Part shown: in pieces, positions 25,908-35,040 of the stretch | Layout of the letters: the number at the start of each line of letters is the position of its first letter | Position numbering within the stretch: position 1 is the first letter of the stretch | Source of the DNA: Promethearchaeota archaeon | Lineage (GTDB): Archaea > Asgardarchaeota > Lokiarchaeia > Sigyniarchaeales > SOKP01 | Assembly: GCA_016839745.1 (NCBI GenBank) | Contig: JAEOTS010000045.1 | Coordinates: 1-64,000 of the forward strand | Direction: 5' to 3' | Length of the DNA stretch: 64,000 bases | Program-made: the position numbers and the translations under genes | The notes under the pieces: generated by a model | Databases searched by the model: none | Told to the model about the DNA's origin: nothing | Seen by the model: the letters and a program-made list of their open reading frames with translations, nothing else

Positions 25908-27278
25908 ATGAATAAGGAATCCATTTTGATAAAACTGGAGGATATCGTAGGAAAGGATTTTGCAACAAATAGTTCGGAAGATTTGTATATTTATTCTCAA
26001 GATCCTGGAGCTTCGATACCTAGACATGTTGATTTCGTCGTTATGCCAGGTACATCCGTGGAAGTTCAAGAAATAGTAAAATTAGCAAACCAAGAGAAGA
26101 TACCAATAGTTCCCATGGGTGGTGGTCTCACATTAAGTGGACTAATAATTCCGGTAAAGGGCGGAATAGTTTTAGATATGAAGCGAATGAACCAAATAAT
26201 AGAAATTAATCCGTTTAGCCGGTATGCCCTTATTGAGGCAGGAGTCACCACTGGCCAGATACTTTCACATCTGAATGACAATTACCCCGATCTCCAACCA
26301 CCAATTCCTGACGCTCCACCTTCAGCTACAGTAGCCGGGAATATGTTAATTCATGGCTCAGGATATCTATCTCAGAGATACGGAGGTCATGGAGCTATGA
26401 TTAATGGTCTTGAAGTTGTCTTAGCTAACGGAGAAATTTGTAAATTAGGATCGTGTGCGGTTTCTGATTATTGGTTTGATAGAGGGCCAATTCCAGATTT
26501 TATAGGCTTATTTATTAGCGCTTTTGGGACAATGGGAGTAATTACCAAGCTTTCGATACAACTATTTCCAAAACCAAAAATGAGAGATATTATTTTTGGA
26601 TTAATGAGTGATCCTAAAGACTTACCAGACTTGTTACTGAAAATCACGGCGACGGGATATGCTGAAGACATACTTCTAGGAAAGCAAGATAAACCTGAAT
26701 GGATGAAGGGTTATGTTTTTATTATGACTTATATTACGGGTGACTCAGAGGAAGATATAGATCGCCAAACAAAAACTCTTAAGCGTATCTATCGAAAGTC
26801 TAACGCGAGATTTATGAAAGCTCCGGAAAAAATGCGAGATCTTTATTTGGATAAACCAATATTTGCTGCAGGAGCCGCTGATTTTAGAAAAGGAGGTGGA
26901 TTCGAATATGTAGGTGCGTTTATGCCTCTTGAAAAAATTCCCGAAGCATATGAAAAGGGTGCAGATATCGCAAGAAAATATGGAATTACCCCAACTTTAG
27001 GCTCTCGGTTAATAGGGGGCGTTCATACAATAGTAATGTTCTTTTCTTATTCCTTCAATAGAGCTAATCCCCAAGATATGGAAAATGCACGTAAAGCACT
27101 TTATGAAACTAATAAATTAGCTTTAGAATTAGGAGGTATTCCATGGAAAGCTGAGCTAGAAGGACAACGATTAATCCTTGAAAAAATGGATACTAGCTAT
27201 AACAAATTAATGAAAACGATACAAAGCACCTTGGATCCAAATGGTATTATGAATCCAGGAAATTGGGAGGTGAAATAA
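25908..27278 (+). CDS. GlcD-type FAD-linked oxidase (glycolate/D-lactate dehydrogenase-like)
   Basis: A 456-residue flavoprotein. The N-terminal PP-loop FAD-binding domain (PF01565) has PRHVDFVVMPGTSVEVQEI, PMGGGLTLSGLIIP and GIVLDMKRMN. A C-terminal FAD-oxidase domain ends with STLDPNGIMNPGNW, the usual end of GlcD/DLD proteins. It would oxidise a 2-hydroxy acid, or an analogous substrate, at FAD. The next gene is a CCG-domain Fe-S protein, 2 bases away if the TTG start is used, which matches GlcD/GlcF pairs in which the Fe-S subunit takes the electrons. The substrate cannot be fixed from sequence. Confidence 0.9.
   Translation: MNKESILIKLEDIVGKDFATNSSEDLYIYSQDPGASIPRHVDFVVMPGTSVEVQEIVKLANQEKIPIVPMGGGLTLSGLIIPVKGGIVLDMKRMNQIIEINPFSRYALIEAGVTTGQILSHLNDNYPDLQPPIPDAPPSATVAGNMLIHGSGYLSQRYGGHGAMINGLEVVLANGEICKLGSCAVSDYWFDRGPIPDFIGLFISAFGTMGVITKLSIQLFPKPKMRDIIFGLMSDPKDLPDLLLKITATGYAEDILLGKQDKPEWMKGYVFIMTYITGDSEEDIDRQTKTLKRIYRKSNARFMKAPEKMRDLYLDKPIFAAGAADFRKGGGFEYVGAFMPLEKIPEAYEKGADIARKYGITPTLGSRLIGGVHTIVMFFSYSFNRANPQDMENARKALYETNKLALELGGIPWKAELEGQRLILEKMDTSYNKLMKTIQSTLDPNGIMNPGNWEVK
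27266..27273 (+). promoter_or_regulatory. Shine-Dalgarno site for the CCG Fe-S gene, deciding a TTG start
   Basis: GGAGGTGA lies inside the end of the preceding gene, with a 7-base gap to TTG at 27281. The TTG at 27263 would place the site after the start, so 27281 is preferred. Confidence 0.7.
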
Positions 27279-27280
27279 AT

Positions 27281-28465
27281 TTGGAATTAAAATTAGAACA
27301 AGATTGGAAGGATATAGTTCATAGGTGTTTTAGATGTGGTTATTGTAAATTTACGTATGAATTTTCTGATTTCAATTGCCCAAGTTATAAAAAATATCGG
27401 TTTGAGACTTATTCCACTGGTGGGAGGTTATGGCTCATTTATGGTTTAATAAGTGGAGAAATTCCGTGGAGTCAGAGCGTAGCAAATGTACTTTATGCAT
27501 GCTCTACATGCGGAAACTGTACCGAAAATTGTAGGTTTGACAAATTTAACGATTTTTTGGTAGATATTATTGAAGCTGCTCGAGCAGAAGCAGTGATAAA
27601 AGGATTTTGTCCCGAGAGGCAAAAAGCTCTAACGGAACGTATTGAGAATCACGAAATGTTTAATCCGTACGGAGAACTGAACTCAAATAACGAAGATTTA
27701 AAGAAAGAGTATAATTTACCAGACAAGGCAGAATGGGTTTATTATATAGGTTGTACATCTAATTATCGTCAAAAAAATTTAAGAGATGCTACCTTAAGGT
27801 TTCTCAAAAATGCAAAACTCGATTTTACTTTAATTGATGAGCATTGTTGCTGTAGTCCGCTAATGAGAACTGGTCAAACAATTTCTGTTAAAGACTTCAT
27901 AAATTTCAATATTACTAAAATAAACGAGGTAGGAGCATCAAAGGTCATCACTTCGTGTGCAGGTTGTTATCGTACATTAAAAAAGGATTGGTTAAAATAT
28001 GGTGCCGACTACGATTTTCAGGTATACCACACAGTAGAATTAGTTAAAGAGTTAATGGAAGAAGGAAGATTAAAATTTCATTCAGAATATAATAAAACCA
28101 TTACTTATCACGACCCTTGCCACCTTGGAAGACATATGGATATCTACCAGCCCCCAAGAGAAGTGTACAAACAAATTCCCGGAGTTCAACTTGTAGAAAT
28201 GAGAAGAAATCGGGAAAATACTTGGTGCTGTGGCGCCGGGGGTGGTGTAAAAATAGGTTATCCTGAGTGGTCTGTTGAGATTTCAAAGGAAAGACTTGAG
28301 GAAGCAAAAACTACAGGCGCATCTGTAATATCGTCAGTGTGTCCATTTTGTAGAACAAATTTAAGCGATGCTAACGATAAATTTGGCATGAACCTTGAGG
28401 TTATCGATTTAATTGAAATATTAGATAAATTAGATTACGATATTACTGATAGAAACATTGATTAA
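27281..28465 (+). CDS. Fe-S/CCG-domain redox protein (GlcF/HdrD-like), partner of the flavoprotein
   Basis: About 394 residues. The N-terminal cysteines CFRCGYC and CSTCGNCTENC (near residues 13-90) form ferredoxin-type cluster sites. Two CCG domains follow, with EHCCCSPLMRTG and ITSCAGCYR in one, and TYHDPCHLGR, ENTWCCGAGGG and SSVCPFCR in the other. These ligate Fe-S clusters in HdrB/GlcF proteins. The enzyme would pass electrons from the GlcD-type partner to a quinone, heterodisulfide or other carrier, not identifiable here. The start is taken as TTG at 27281 because of the GGAGGTGA site. A TTG at 27263 is the other candidate. Confidence 0.9.
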   Translation: MELKLEQDWKDIVHRCFRCGYCKFTYEFSDFNCPSYKKYRFETYSTGGRLWLIYGLISGEIPWSQSVANVLYACSTCGNCTENCRFDKFNDFLVDIIEAARAEAVIKGFCPERQKALTERIENHEMFNPYGELNSNNEDLKKEYNLPDKAEWVYYIGCTSNYRQKNLRDATLRFLKNAKLDFTLIDEHCCCSPLMRTGQTISVKDFINFNITKINEVGASKVITSCAGCYRTLKKDWLKYGADYDFQVYHTVELVKELMEEGRLKFHSEYNKTITYHDPCHLGRHMDIYQPPREVYKQIPGVQLVEMRRNRENTWCCGAGGGVKIGYPEWSVEISKERLEEAKTTGASVISSVCPFCRTNLSDANDKFGMNLEVIDLIEILDKLDYDITDRNID

Positions 28466-28523
28466 ATAAATTCATTGCTTACTAGTATAATAAAAAATTT
28501 TTTAATTTAAAGGTGTTAATACA

Positions 28524-29393
28524 ATGAGGTTAGGAGCTCACATGAGCGTTTCAGACGGCAAATACATGGCATTTCATAGGGGTAGAGAACTTAAATGTGA
28601 ATCTATTCAAGTTTTTATCAGAAATGTTCGCTCTTGGTCGACAAAACCTTTAGATCAGAAAGATATCGATGAATTCCTTAAAACTAAAGATGATTTTAAA
28701 AACGAAATATGGCCGGTGATAAGTCATAATAGTTATTTAATCAATTTAGCAAGTATCGATAGTGAAAAATTAGAGAAATCTTATAATGCAATGTTGGATG
28801 AACTTCAAAAGGCCACCCAATTAGGTATCGAATATGAAAATATGCATCCTGGTGTTATCCCTGTTAAAGATAAGGAAAAGATTTCTAAACAAGAAGCATT
28901 TGTTCAAATCGCTACTCAGTTAAATAAATTAATGGATGATACTAAAGGATCTAAAGTTAAGATACTACTAGAAACTACTGCTGGGCAAGGGAAAGGATTA
29001 GGTAATAAATTTCACCATTTTGAAACAATAATAAATAAAATAAAAGATAAGAGTAGGATTGGAATTTGCTTTGATACAGCACATTCTTTTGCTGCAGGTT
29101 ATGATTTTACCACTAAAAAGAAGTATACCGAAATGTGGAACGATTTTAATGATACGATTGGATTGAAATATCTTTTTGCATTTCATCTAAACGATACCGA
29201 AAAAGAATTAGGATCTCGGGTCGATCGTCATACGCACATTGGTCACGGAAAGATTGGAAAAGAACCGTTTGGTTTTTTCTTGAACGACGATAGATTTACG
29301 GATACTCCAGGAATTTTAGAAACTCCTAAAGGGGAGGATTTAAAGGAAGATAAAATGAACCTTAAAACTTTGAGAGATTTAATAAAACCATAG
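28524..29393 (+). CDS. nfo: Endonuclease IV (AP endonuclease family 2)
   Basis: A 289-residue Nfo homologue that cleaves DNA 5' to abasic sites. It starts with MRLGAHMSVSDG, then has ISHNSYLINLAS, MHPGVI, LLETTAGQGKGLG, GICFDTAHSFAAGYD, FHLNDTEKELGSR, VDRHTHIGHGKIG and ILETPKGED. These hold the metal-binding His, Glu and Asp residues of the family's zinc triad. Length is typical. A short AGGTG site precedes the ATG. It follows the CCG-domain gene by 58 bases and is likely transcribed separately or as the last gene of that run. Confidence 0.95.
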   Translation: MRLGAHMSVSDGKYMAFHRGRELKCESIQVFIRNVRSWSTKPLDQKDIDEFLKTKDDFKNEIWPVISHNSYLINLASIDSEKLEKSYNAMLDELQKATQLGIEYENMHPGVIPVKDKEKISKQEAFVQIATQLNKLMDDTKGSKVKILLETTAGQGKGLGNKFHHFETIINKIKDKSRIGICFDTAHSFAAGYDFTTKKKYTEMWNDFNDTIGLKYLFAFHLNDTEKELGSRVDRHTHIGHGKIGKEPFGFFLNDDRFTDTPGILETPKGEDLKEDKMNLKTLRDLIKP

Positions 29394-29450
29394 GCTATTT
29401 GTGAGCTGAAACATCAAAGAACTCTCGAGAAGAGAAGTAAATCGCGAAAA

Positions 29451-29494
29451 TTTTTAATTTTTCTATCTTTTTTACATTAAAAAGTGAAAAAAAA
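29451..29494. terminator. Bidirectional oligo-T tracts between nfo and the beta-helix gene
   Basis: T-runs at 29451-29474 follow the nfo stop on the plus strand, and an A-run at 29487-29494 gives a T-tract on the minus strand just past the stop of the gene at 29504. Convergent genes and tracts on both sides support termination. Confidence 0.4.
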
Positions 29495-29503
29495 GGGGTA
29501 TAG

Positions 29504-32500
29504 TTATTTCTTCTTTTGTTTTTCCAAGATAATTAATGAAAGTATCGTTATGAACGTAAATAGCATGTAGTAATACCCAAATGAAATTATAGGTCCTTCG
29601 TCCAAATCTTCGGGAATCGCAATGATAACCTCTACATCTTTGAAACCTATATTTCCATAAGTATCATTTGCGTAGAACCTAATTGTAATTCTACCTTCAC
29701 TTAAAGCTTCCCAGGCTGTTTGATTAAACGTACCGGTCAAACTCGTGATGATGTAAATCGTTTCCCCTCCATCGAGAGTGTACCAAATCGTATCTAAATC
29801 GAGTTCATCTATAGATATTATGTAATTTGGAGCATTTAAACCAAATATGCTAATAAAAAAAGGAAAGTTTATTGTAATAACAGGAGCAGTGTCATCCCTA
29901 TATATTGGAAAATTATCTTGACTACCAGCTGTACCTGAGATTATGTATGGTGTATCGCCTATGCCGTCGAAGTTGGCATCAACGCCATAGTAATAATCCC
30001 AGTAATTACCAATAGTTCCATTGTCCCATTTGTTATTAACTCCATCATCTACAGCCTCAATCATATTATTAATAAAATGATTTAAAAAGATTAAATTGTA
30101 ATTACTAGTAGAGTCTAACCATATTCCATAATAACTATTACTTAATATATTTCCCGAAAGCGTGTTGTTATTGCTATAACCTAAAAACATTCCTGCAGTA
30201 CAATCTGAAATATTTAACTCTGAAATTATCGAGTTGTTACAATTAATCAAAATAATTTGCCCCGCGTTCGTGAAATTACTCGATTCTAAACCTGTTTCAT
30301 TTACATAATAATAGACCGGTTTGTTGTTTACAAGGTTTGTATCATCAATACTGTGCGATGCCATTTCTACTAATAGTCCATAAAGAGAGATTCCGCAAAA
30401 ATTCAATAAATTCCCCGAGAGCGTGTTGTAATTACTATAATCTAAATTTATTCCTTTATAATTGCTATTTACGGTATTTCCCGAGAGCGTGTTGTAATTA
30501 CTATATTCTAAATATATTCCTCTATAATTGCTATTTACGGTATTTCCCGAAAGCGTGTTGTTATCACTACCCCATAAATATATTCCATAAAAATTGTTAT
30601 TACTAGCGGTATTTCCCGAAAGCGTGTTGTTATCACAATCCATTGATAATGATATTCCAAGATTATTGTTATAACTGACATTATTTCCCAAAATCCTGTT
30701 ATTAACACATTCAAAATCTAAATTTATTCCATAATTACCGTTATTATTGGCGATATTTCCCGAAAGCGTGTTGTTATCACAATTCCATCCTAAACATATT
30801 CCATAATCACCGTTATTACAGGCGATATTTCCCGAAAGCGTGTTGTTATCACTATCCCATAAATATATTCCATATTGATTATTATTTGCGATATTTCCCG
30901 AAAGCGTATTGTTGACACAATAATATAAATATATTCCAGAACCTTCTGAAATATTTAACTCTGAAATTATCGAGTTGGTACAATTAATCAAAATAATCTG
31001 CCCCGCGTTTGTAAAATTACTCGATTCTAAACCTATTTCATTTGCATAATCATAAACTGGTTTGTTGTTAACAAGGTTTGTTTTGTCAATACTGTGCGAT
31101 ACCATTTCTACTAACGAACCATAAAGAGAAATTCCGCAAAAATTCATTGAATTCATAGAAAGTTTATTATTACTACCTCCCGATAAAGATATTCCCGCAA
31201 AATAGTTATTACTAGCGGTATTTCCCGAAAGCGTGTTGTTATCACAATTCCATCCTAAATATATTCCATAATCTTTGTTATTTGCGGTATTTCCCGAAAG
31301 CGAGTTATTATCACAATACGATTCTAAATTTATGCCATAACCATTGTTATTTGCGATATTTCCCAAAAGCGTGTTGTTATCACAATACCAATTTAAAAAT
31401 ATGCCATAATCATTGTTATTTGCGGTATTTCCCGAAATCGTGTTGTTATCACTATTGTATAAATGTATTCCAGTATAACCGTTATTACTGGCGCTATTTC
31501 CCGAAAGCGTGTTGTTATTGCTATAACCTAAATATATTCCTGTAGTACCATCTGAAAAATTTAACCCTGAAATTATCGAGTTGGTACAATTAATTAAAAT
31601 AATCTGCCCCGCATTCGTAAAATTACTCGATTTTAAACCCATTTCATTTGCATAATAATAGACCGGTTTGTTGTTAACAAGGTTTGTTTTGTCAATACTG
31701 TGCGATACCATTTCTACTAATGAACCATAAAGAGAAATTCCGCAATAATTCATTGAATTCGCAGAAAGTCTATTATTACTACCTCCGTATAAAGATATTC
31801 CATAATCATTGTTATTTGCGGTATTTCCCGAAAGCGTGTTGTTATCACAATACGATTCTATAGATATGCCATAATTATAATTATTACTGGCGGTATTTCC
31901 CAAAAGCGTGTTGTTATCACAATACCAACTTAAATATATGCCATAATAATTATAATTTGCGATATTTCCCGAAAGCGTGTTATTAACACATTCAAAATCT
32001 AAATATATTCCATAAAAATTGTTATTACTAGCGGTATTTCCCAAAAGTGTGTTGTTATTACAACTACTTAAATATATGCCATGAAAATTATTTGAACAAT
32101 CGTTATTTATTATTTTGCCGCTATCGACATTATCTAATTTAATACCGGTATTTTCCCAAGAAGAACCGGAATTATATAATGAACAATTTCGAACAATAAA
32201 GTAGGTATCAGAGTTTTTAATCTCTATGCAATTGCCTGAATATTGTGCGTTAATGGTAACATTCTCGATAACATAAGGATCTGTCCAATTCCCCGAACCA
32301 GAACACCATGGTTGAGCTTCTGCCCAGGTCCAATTGTGAGCCCCGACCCCTGTAGCTAAGTCGTCAATATAAATAGGGTTTCCAGTTAGGTCCCAAAATC
32401 CGGATTGTTTTATTGGAATCTGAGTTTTCTCAATCAAATCGAGATTTATTTTAATATCTGTGCTTACTATACTGGAGAGTAAAGAGATTGTGAGTAATGT

Positions 32501-32533
32501 AATTAAATATAATACTTTTTTCTTTGATTTCAT
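29504..32533 (-). CDS. Highly repetitive NosD-like parallel beta-helix surface protein
   Basis: A 1009-residue secreted protein. A signal peptide-like segment (about 6-26) precedes an opening of WCSGSGNWTDPYVIENVTI type. Then come about twenty pbH1 repeats of 22-25 residues with NNTLSGNTASNN and YGIYL or YGISL strands. Three longer inserts with SLVEMVSHSIDKTNLVNNKP and SNFTNAGQIILINC recur at about 200-residue spacing. The beta-helix ends with DANFDGIGDTPYIISG. An Ig-like module (WYTLDGGE core) and a hydrophobic tail with an EKQKKK end follow. It resembles the gene at 2909 but has a more uniform repeat array. The lower PGY conservation of the tail (ISFGYYYML) is notable. It is probably an anchored extracellular binding or structural protein. 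Confidence 0.88.
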   Translation of the reverse strand: MKSKKKVLYLITLLTISLLSSIVSTDIKINLDLIEKTQIPIKQSGFWDLTGNPIYIDDLATGVGAHNWTWAEAQPWCSGSGNWTDPYVIENVTINAQYSGNCIEIKNSDTYFIVRNCSLYNSGSSWENTGIKLDNVDSGKIINNDCSNNFHGIYLSSCNNNTLLGNTASNNNFYGIYLDFECVNNTLSGNIANYNYYGIYLSWYCDNNTLLGNTASNNYNYGISIESYCDNNTLSGNTANNNDYGISLYGGSNNRLSANSMNYCGISLYGSLVEMVSHSIDKTNLVNNKPVYYYANEMGLKSSNFTNAGQIILINCTNSIISGLNFSDGTTGIYLGYSNNNTLSGNSASNNGYTGIHLYNSDNNTISGNTANNNDYGIFLNWYCDNNTLLGNIANNNGYGINLESYCDNNSLSGNTANNKDYGIYLGWNCDNNTLSGNTASNNYFAGISLSGGSNNKLSMNSMNFCGISLYGSLVEMVSHSIDKTNLVNNKPVYDYANEIGLESSNFTNAGQIILINCTNSIISELNISEGSGIYLYYCVNNTLSGNIANNNQYGIYLWDSDNNTLSGNIACNNGDYGICLGWNCDNNTLSGNIANNNGNYGINLDFECVNNRILGNNVSYNNNLGISLSMDCDNNTLSGNTASNNNFYGIYLWGSDNNTLSGNTVNSNYRGIYLEYSNYNTLSGNTVNSNYKGINLDYSNYNTLSGNLLNFCGISLYGLLVEMASHSIDDTNLVNNKPVYYYVNETGLESSNFTNAGQIILINCNNSIISELNISDCTAGMFLGYSNNNTLSGNILSNSYYGIWLDSTSNYNLIFLNHFINNMIEAVDDGVNNKWDNGTIGNYWDYYYGVDANFDGIGDTPYIISGTAGSQDNFPIYRDDTAPVITINFPFFISIFGLNAPNYIISIDELDLDTIWYTLDGGETIYIITSLTGTFNQTAWEALSEGRITIRFYANDTYGNIGFKDVEVIIAIPEDLDEGPIISFGYYYMLFTFITILSLIILEKQKKK
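30403..32080 (-). repeat. Tandem 66-75 bp repeats coding for beta-helix coils
   Basis: The 20-mer TTTCCCGAAAGCGTGTTGTT, or near-variants of it, recurs about every 66-75 bases from roughly 30410 to 32050, around twenty copies in all. A longer block (GTGCGATACCATTTCTACTA and flanks) recurs near 30350, 31095 and 31700. Copies are more alike at DNA level than needed for the protein pattern, which points to recent expansion or homogenisation within the gene. Confidence 0.75.
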
Positions 32534-32728
32534 ATCGATTATAATTTACGAAAATTTGTCTTTATTAAATTAATTATTGCTAATTATTATATAAAGGTTT
32601 GTTCAACACATTAACATCTCTGTGCTATAACTAATTATACATTCTAATTGAAATGAGAATGGTAAGACTAAAATATTTGAATAATAATAAGAGTTTTTCT
32701 TCGCTACAAATAAAAAAGAAGTAAATGT

Positions 32729-33127
32729 TTACTCGTGAATCTTAAACCATAAAGGACTAAGATCTTTTACAAGTCCGTTATAATTAACTGTTAATTCCTC
32801 ACCTTTTATTATATCTTGAATAGCTGAATATTCAATTGCTTTGTTCTCATAATCGTATAAGTACTTTAAGTTAGGAGTGTACGAATGGTTGATGAATTGA
32901 CTAACGCTAAGAGTGATTGCATTTTTAAATGCAGGGTAATGCTTTGGATCTTCCCAAATATAGCAATAGTCGTATAATTGCGTTTTTCTAATCTTTTTAT
33001 AATCTTTATTGGGTAACAAAACTACATTTGCTACATCTATTACGGTTCCCTTCTTAATATTTTTTTTCGCAAATGCTCCTCTTCCTTTTTCTTTTGAAAT
33101 ATATTTAACCACTATAAAATCATGCAT
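32729..33127 (-). CDS. SET-domain protein
   Basis: A 132-residue single-domain protein. It has KGRGAFAKKNIKKGTVI (the SET N-terminal strand), FINHSYTPNLKYLYD (the NHS cofactor motif) and IIKGEELTVNYNG (the catalytic Tyr region). It therefore fits an S-adenosylmethionine-dependent lysine methyltransferase, shorter than most eukaryotic SET proteins and without pre- or post-SET parts. The substrate is unknown; archaeal SET proteins can methylate small chromatin-like proteins. It is the last gene of the minus-strand run of MgtE halves, TrkA_C protein and hexuloisomerase, starting 27 bases after the hexuloisomerase stop. Confidence 0.85.
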   Translation of the reverse strand: MHDFIVVKYISKEKGRGAFAKKNIKKGTVIDVANVVLLPNKDYKKIRKTQLYDYCYIWEDPKHYPAFKNAITLSVSQFINHSYTPNLKYLYDYENKAIEYSAIQDIIKGEELTVNYNGLVKDLSPLWFKIHE

Positions 33128-33154
33128 TCAAATCATCTTAAAATATATTTTACC

Positions 33155-33751
33155 TTACTCAATTGATGCATGTCGTTTATCAATATCTACTTCAGATATT
33201 CCTAATAAAACCATTAACGAAGCCCCAATTGAATCCAAAATGGACAGCGTAGAAATGTCGAATAACGACGTAAACGGAGCTAAAGTATCTTGTGAAATAG
33301 CTTTTTCTTTACTTTTGCCCTCAACTTTAATGATCAAATCGGATGTCGTGCCTATTGTACTTTTAGGATTTCCTGTAAATAGGGCAATTTTACCTCCGAT
33401 TTTTTTTGCTTCTTTGGTAATTGCTTTAGGCGAAGTAGTTTCGCCGCTTCCACTTATTAATATTAAAAGGTCATCTTTACTATAGCGATAAGTTACTGCG
33501 TCAGAAACAAAACAAGATTTAATACCTAAGTGCATTAATCTTTGGGCAAAACATCGCCCAATAAATCCTGATCTACCAGCACCATATATAAAAATCCTTC
33601 CATCATTAGAATCAATTTCATTAATCAAATCAATTAACTTTAAAACATTTTCCATGTCAATTGATTCGGTATTTGTTTTTACCTGTTCTGCAATTTCTAA
33701 AAGTGTATTTAAGAATCTTCCCCGTACTAGGTTTGAATTGGAATCTTTCAT
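33155..33751 (-). CDS. hxlB: 6-phospho-3-hexuloisomerase (SIS domain)
   Basis: A 198-residue SIS-domain isomerase. The core carries IFIYGAGRSGFIGRCFAQRLMHLG, which matches the 6-phospho-3-hexuloisomerase pattern, plus LILISGSGETTSP and IALFTGNPKSTIG. In the ribulose monophosphate route it interconverts 6-phospho-3-hexulose and fructose 6-phosphate. Archaea use it in reverse to make pentoses, or for formaldehyde fixation. Its usual partner, hexulose-6-phosphate synthase, is not in this window. An ATG with a GGAGGAACG site follows the preceding stop almost directly. It shares an operon with Mg/Co-type transport genes, an unusual context. Confidence 0.9.
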   Translation of the reverse strand: MKDSNSNLVRGRFLNTLLEIAEQVKTNTESIDMENVLKLIDLINEIDSNDGRIFIYGAGRSGFIGRCFAQRLMHLGIKSCFVSDAVTYRYSKDDLLILISGSGETTSPKAITKEAKKIGGKIALFTGNPKSTIGTTSDLIIKVEGKSKEKAISQDTLAPFTSLFDISTLSILDSIGASLMVLLGISEVDIDKRHASIE

Positions 33752-33753
33752 TA

Positions 33754-35040
33754 TTATCGTTCCTCCTTTGAGAATTCAGGATGGACACAACTTCTCCATT
33801 GATCTACGGTTTCTTTAGGACCTAATCCTATTAATAGGTCCCCTACTTCAAAAATAAAATCTGATTTAAAACTATAAATCCATTTATTTTCTCTTTTTAA
33901 AGCAATAATATGAAATCCTCTTTTATATTGTTGATTTTGTAACTGCTTGTATGTTTTTTCTTTGAAATATGACTCTGTTGAGATTGTTTCTCTAACAACT
34001 ATTTCGGGAGTTTCTTCAATAGCTTTTTGAAGAATGATATGAGGTTCAAAGCCTTTTAAAATATTTTCAGCTAAATGAGCTGCTGCATCTGATATTAACT
34101 CACAAGAAAATACTATACGCATAATACCTGTTAAATTCTTTGGATTATCAAGTAATTGTGTTATATTCAAAAGATCCTTTTCAAAAATTATATTAAGACC
34201 ATCCATTATAGACTCCATCTCTAATACATCCTCAGCTACTTCATAGCTATTAAAAAATAACGCTGCTAACGCTAATTCTATCATCGTTTCTGAAAGATCT
34301 GTTATTGTTATGTAATCTTTTTTGAGTTCTTGAATTTTATCGAATACATCAGGATTAGTCAGATCAAATTCAGATTCTTTCTGCATATCATCAATATGGA
34401 AAGAAAAATCTTCAGTGTCAAATGTTAATTTTTTCAATTCTTTGATTGGCTCAATTTCTCCTTTTATTATTAATATATCCCCAACTTGAATTTCGTTGTC
34501 CTTTTCGAATAACCAATTATCTTTTCTTTTGATCGCTATTAAATCCACTCCGTATTTTGATCTAAAATGTACCTCTTTACGTTTCATGCCTATAAATTCA
34601 CAAGCATCATTGATGGTGATTTTTACAATAGGTTCGGGAACATCATCCCAAAATAATTGTGTGAAATCAGAAATATCGCTATTAATATATACAACCCGAG
34701 CGATATCCGCTAGAGCATCTGAGATTTTGTCAATAGAATAACCCATAACAACAATAGGTTCCAAAGCTTTAGCTTCTTTAAAACCTCCAGTTTGAGTTTG
34801 AATAATTTGTAAATTCAATAGAAATGTTAACTCGTGGATTCTTTTTTCAATTTTAGAAGTTTCATCCGCAATTTCTTTGCTACTAAATTTAATAGCGCTG
34901 TAAGCTAGATCAATCATCAAGTCGATCTTCTGTTTCATCTCTTTTAAAATGTCTTTTAGTGATATAGGCTGATACTGGAACTTCTTTCTTTTTTCAAGTT
35001 TTTTAATTATTTTCTCACTCTCGTTTAGATAATTATACAA
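33754..35040 (-). CDS. PhoU-like/TrkA_C (RCK_C) regulatory protein paired with MgtE halves
   Basis: A 428-residue soluble protein with two repeats of a PhoU-like helical part followed by a TrkA_C/RCK_C-type domain. Helical parts lie at roughly 20-115 and 225-320. The TrkA_C parts lie near 125-205 (with VDLIAIKRKDNWLFEKDNEIQ, split here by eye) and 330-425 (IALKRENKWIYSF and FEVGDLLIGLG). TrkA_C domains bind small ligands and often gate transporters. The start is TTG at 35040, overlapping the last eight bases of the adjacent MgtE half. The duplicated layout matches archaeal regulators found beside split MgtE proteins, so it probably gates or senses for that transporter. That is inference from context. 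Confidence 0.82.
   Translation of the reverse strand: MYNYLNESEKIIKKLEKRKKFQYQPISLKDILKEMKQKIDLMIDLAYSAIKFSSKEIADETSKIEKRIHELTFLLNLQIIQTQTGGFKEAKALEPIVVMGYSIDKISDALADIARVVYINSDISDFTQLFWDDVPEPIVKITINDACEFIGMKRKEVHFRSKYGVDLIAIKRKDNWLFEKDNEIQVGDILIIKGEIEPIKELKKLTFDTEDFSFHIDDMQKESEFDLTNPDVFDKIQELKKDYITITDLSETMIELALAALFFNSYEVAEDVLEMESIMDGLNIIFEKDLLNITQLLDNPKNLTGIMRIVFSCELISDAAAHLAENILKGFEPHIILQKAIEETPEIVVRETISTESYFKEKTYKQLQNQQYKRGFHIIALKRENKWIYSFKSDFIFEVGDLLIGLGPKETVDQWRSCVHPEFSKEER

Noticed and set aside
30403..32080. Regular 66-75 bp repeats that could be taken for a CRISPR array
   Set aside because: The repeats are translated in frame as beta-helix coils of a secreted protein, the spacers are not random, and no cas genes are in the window.
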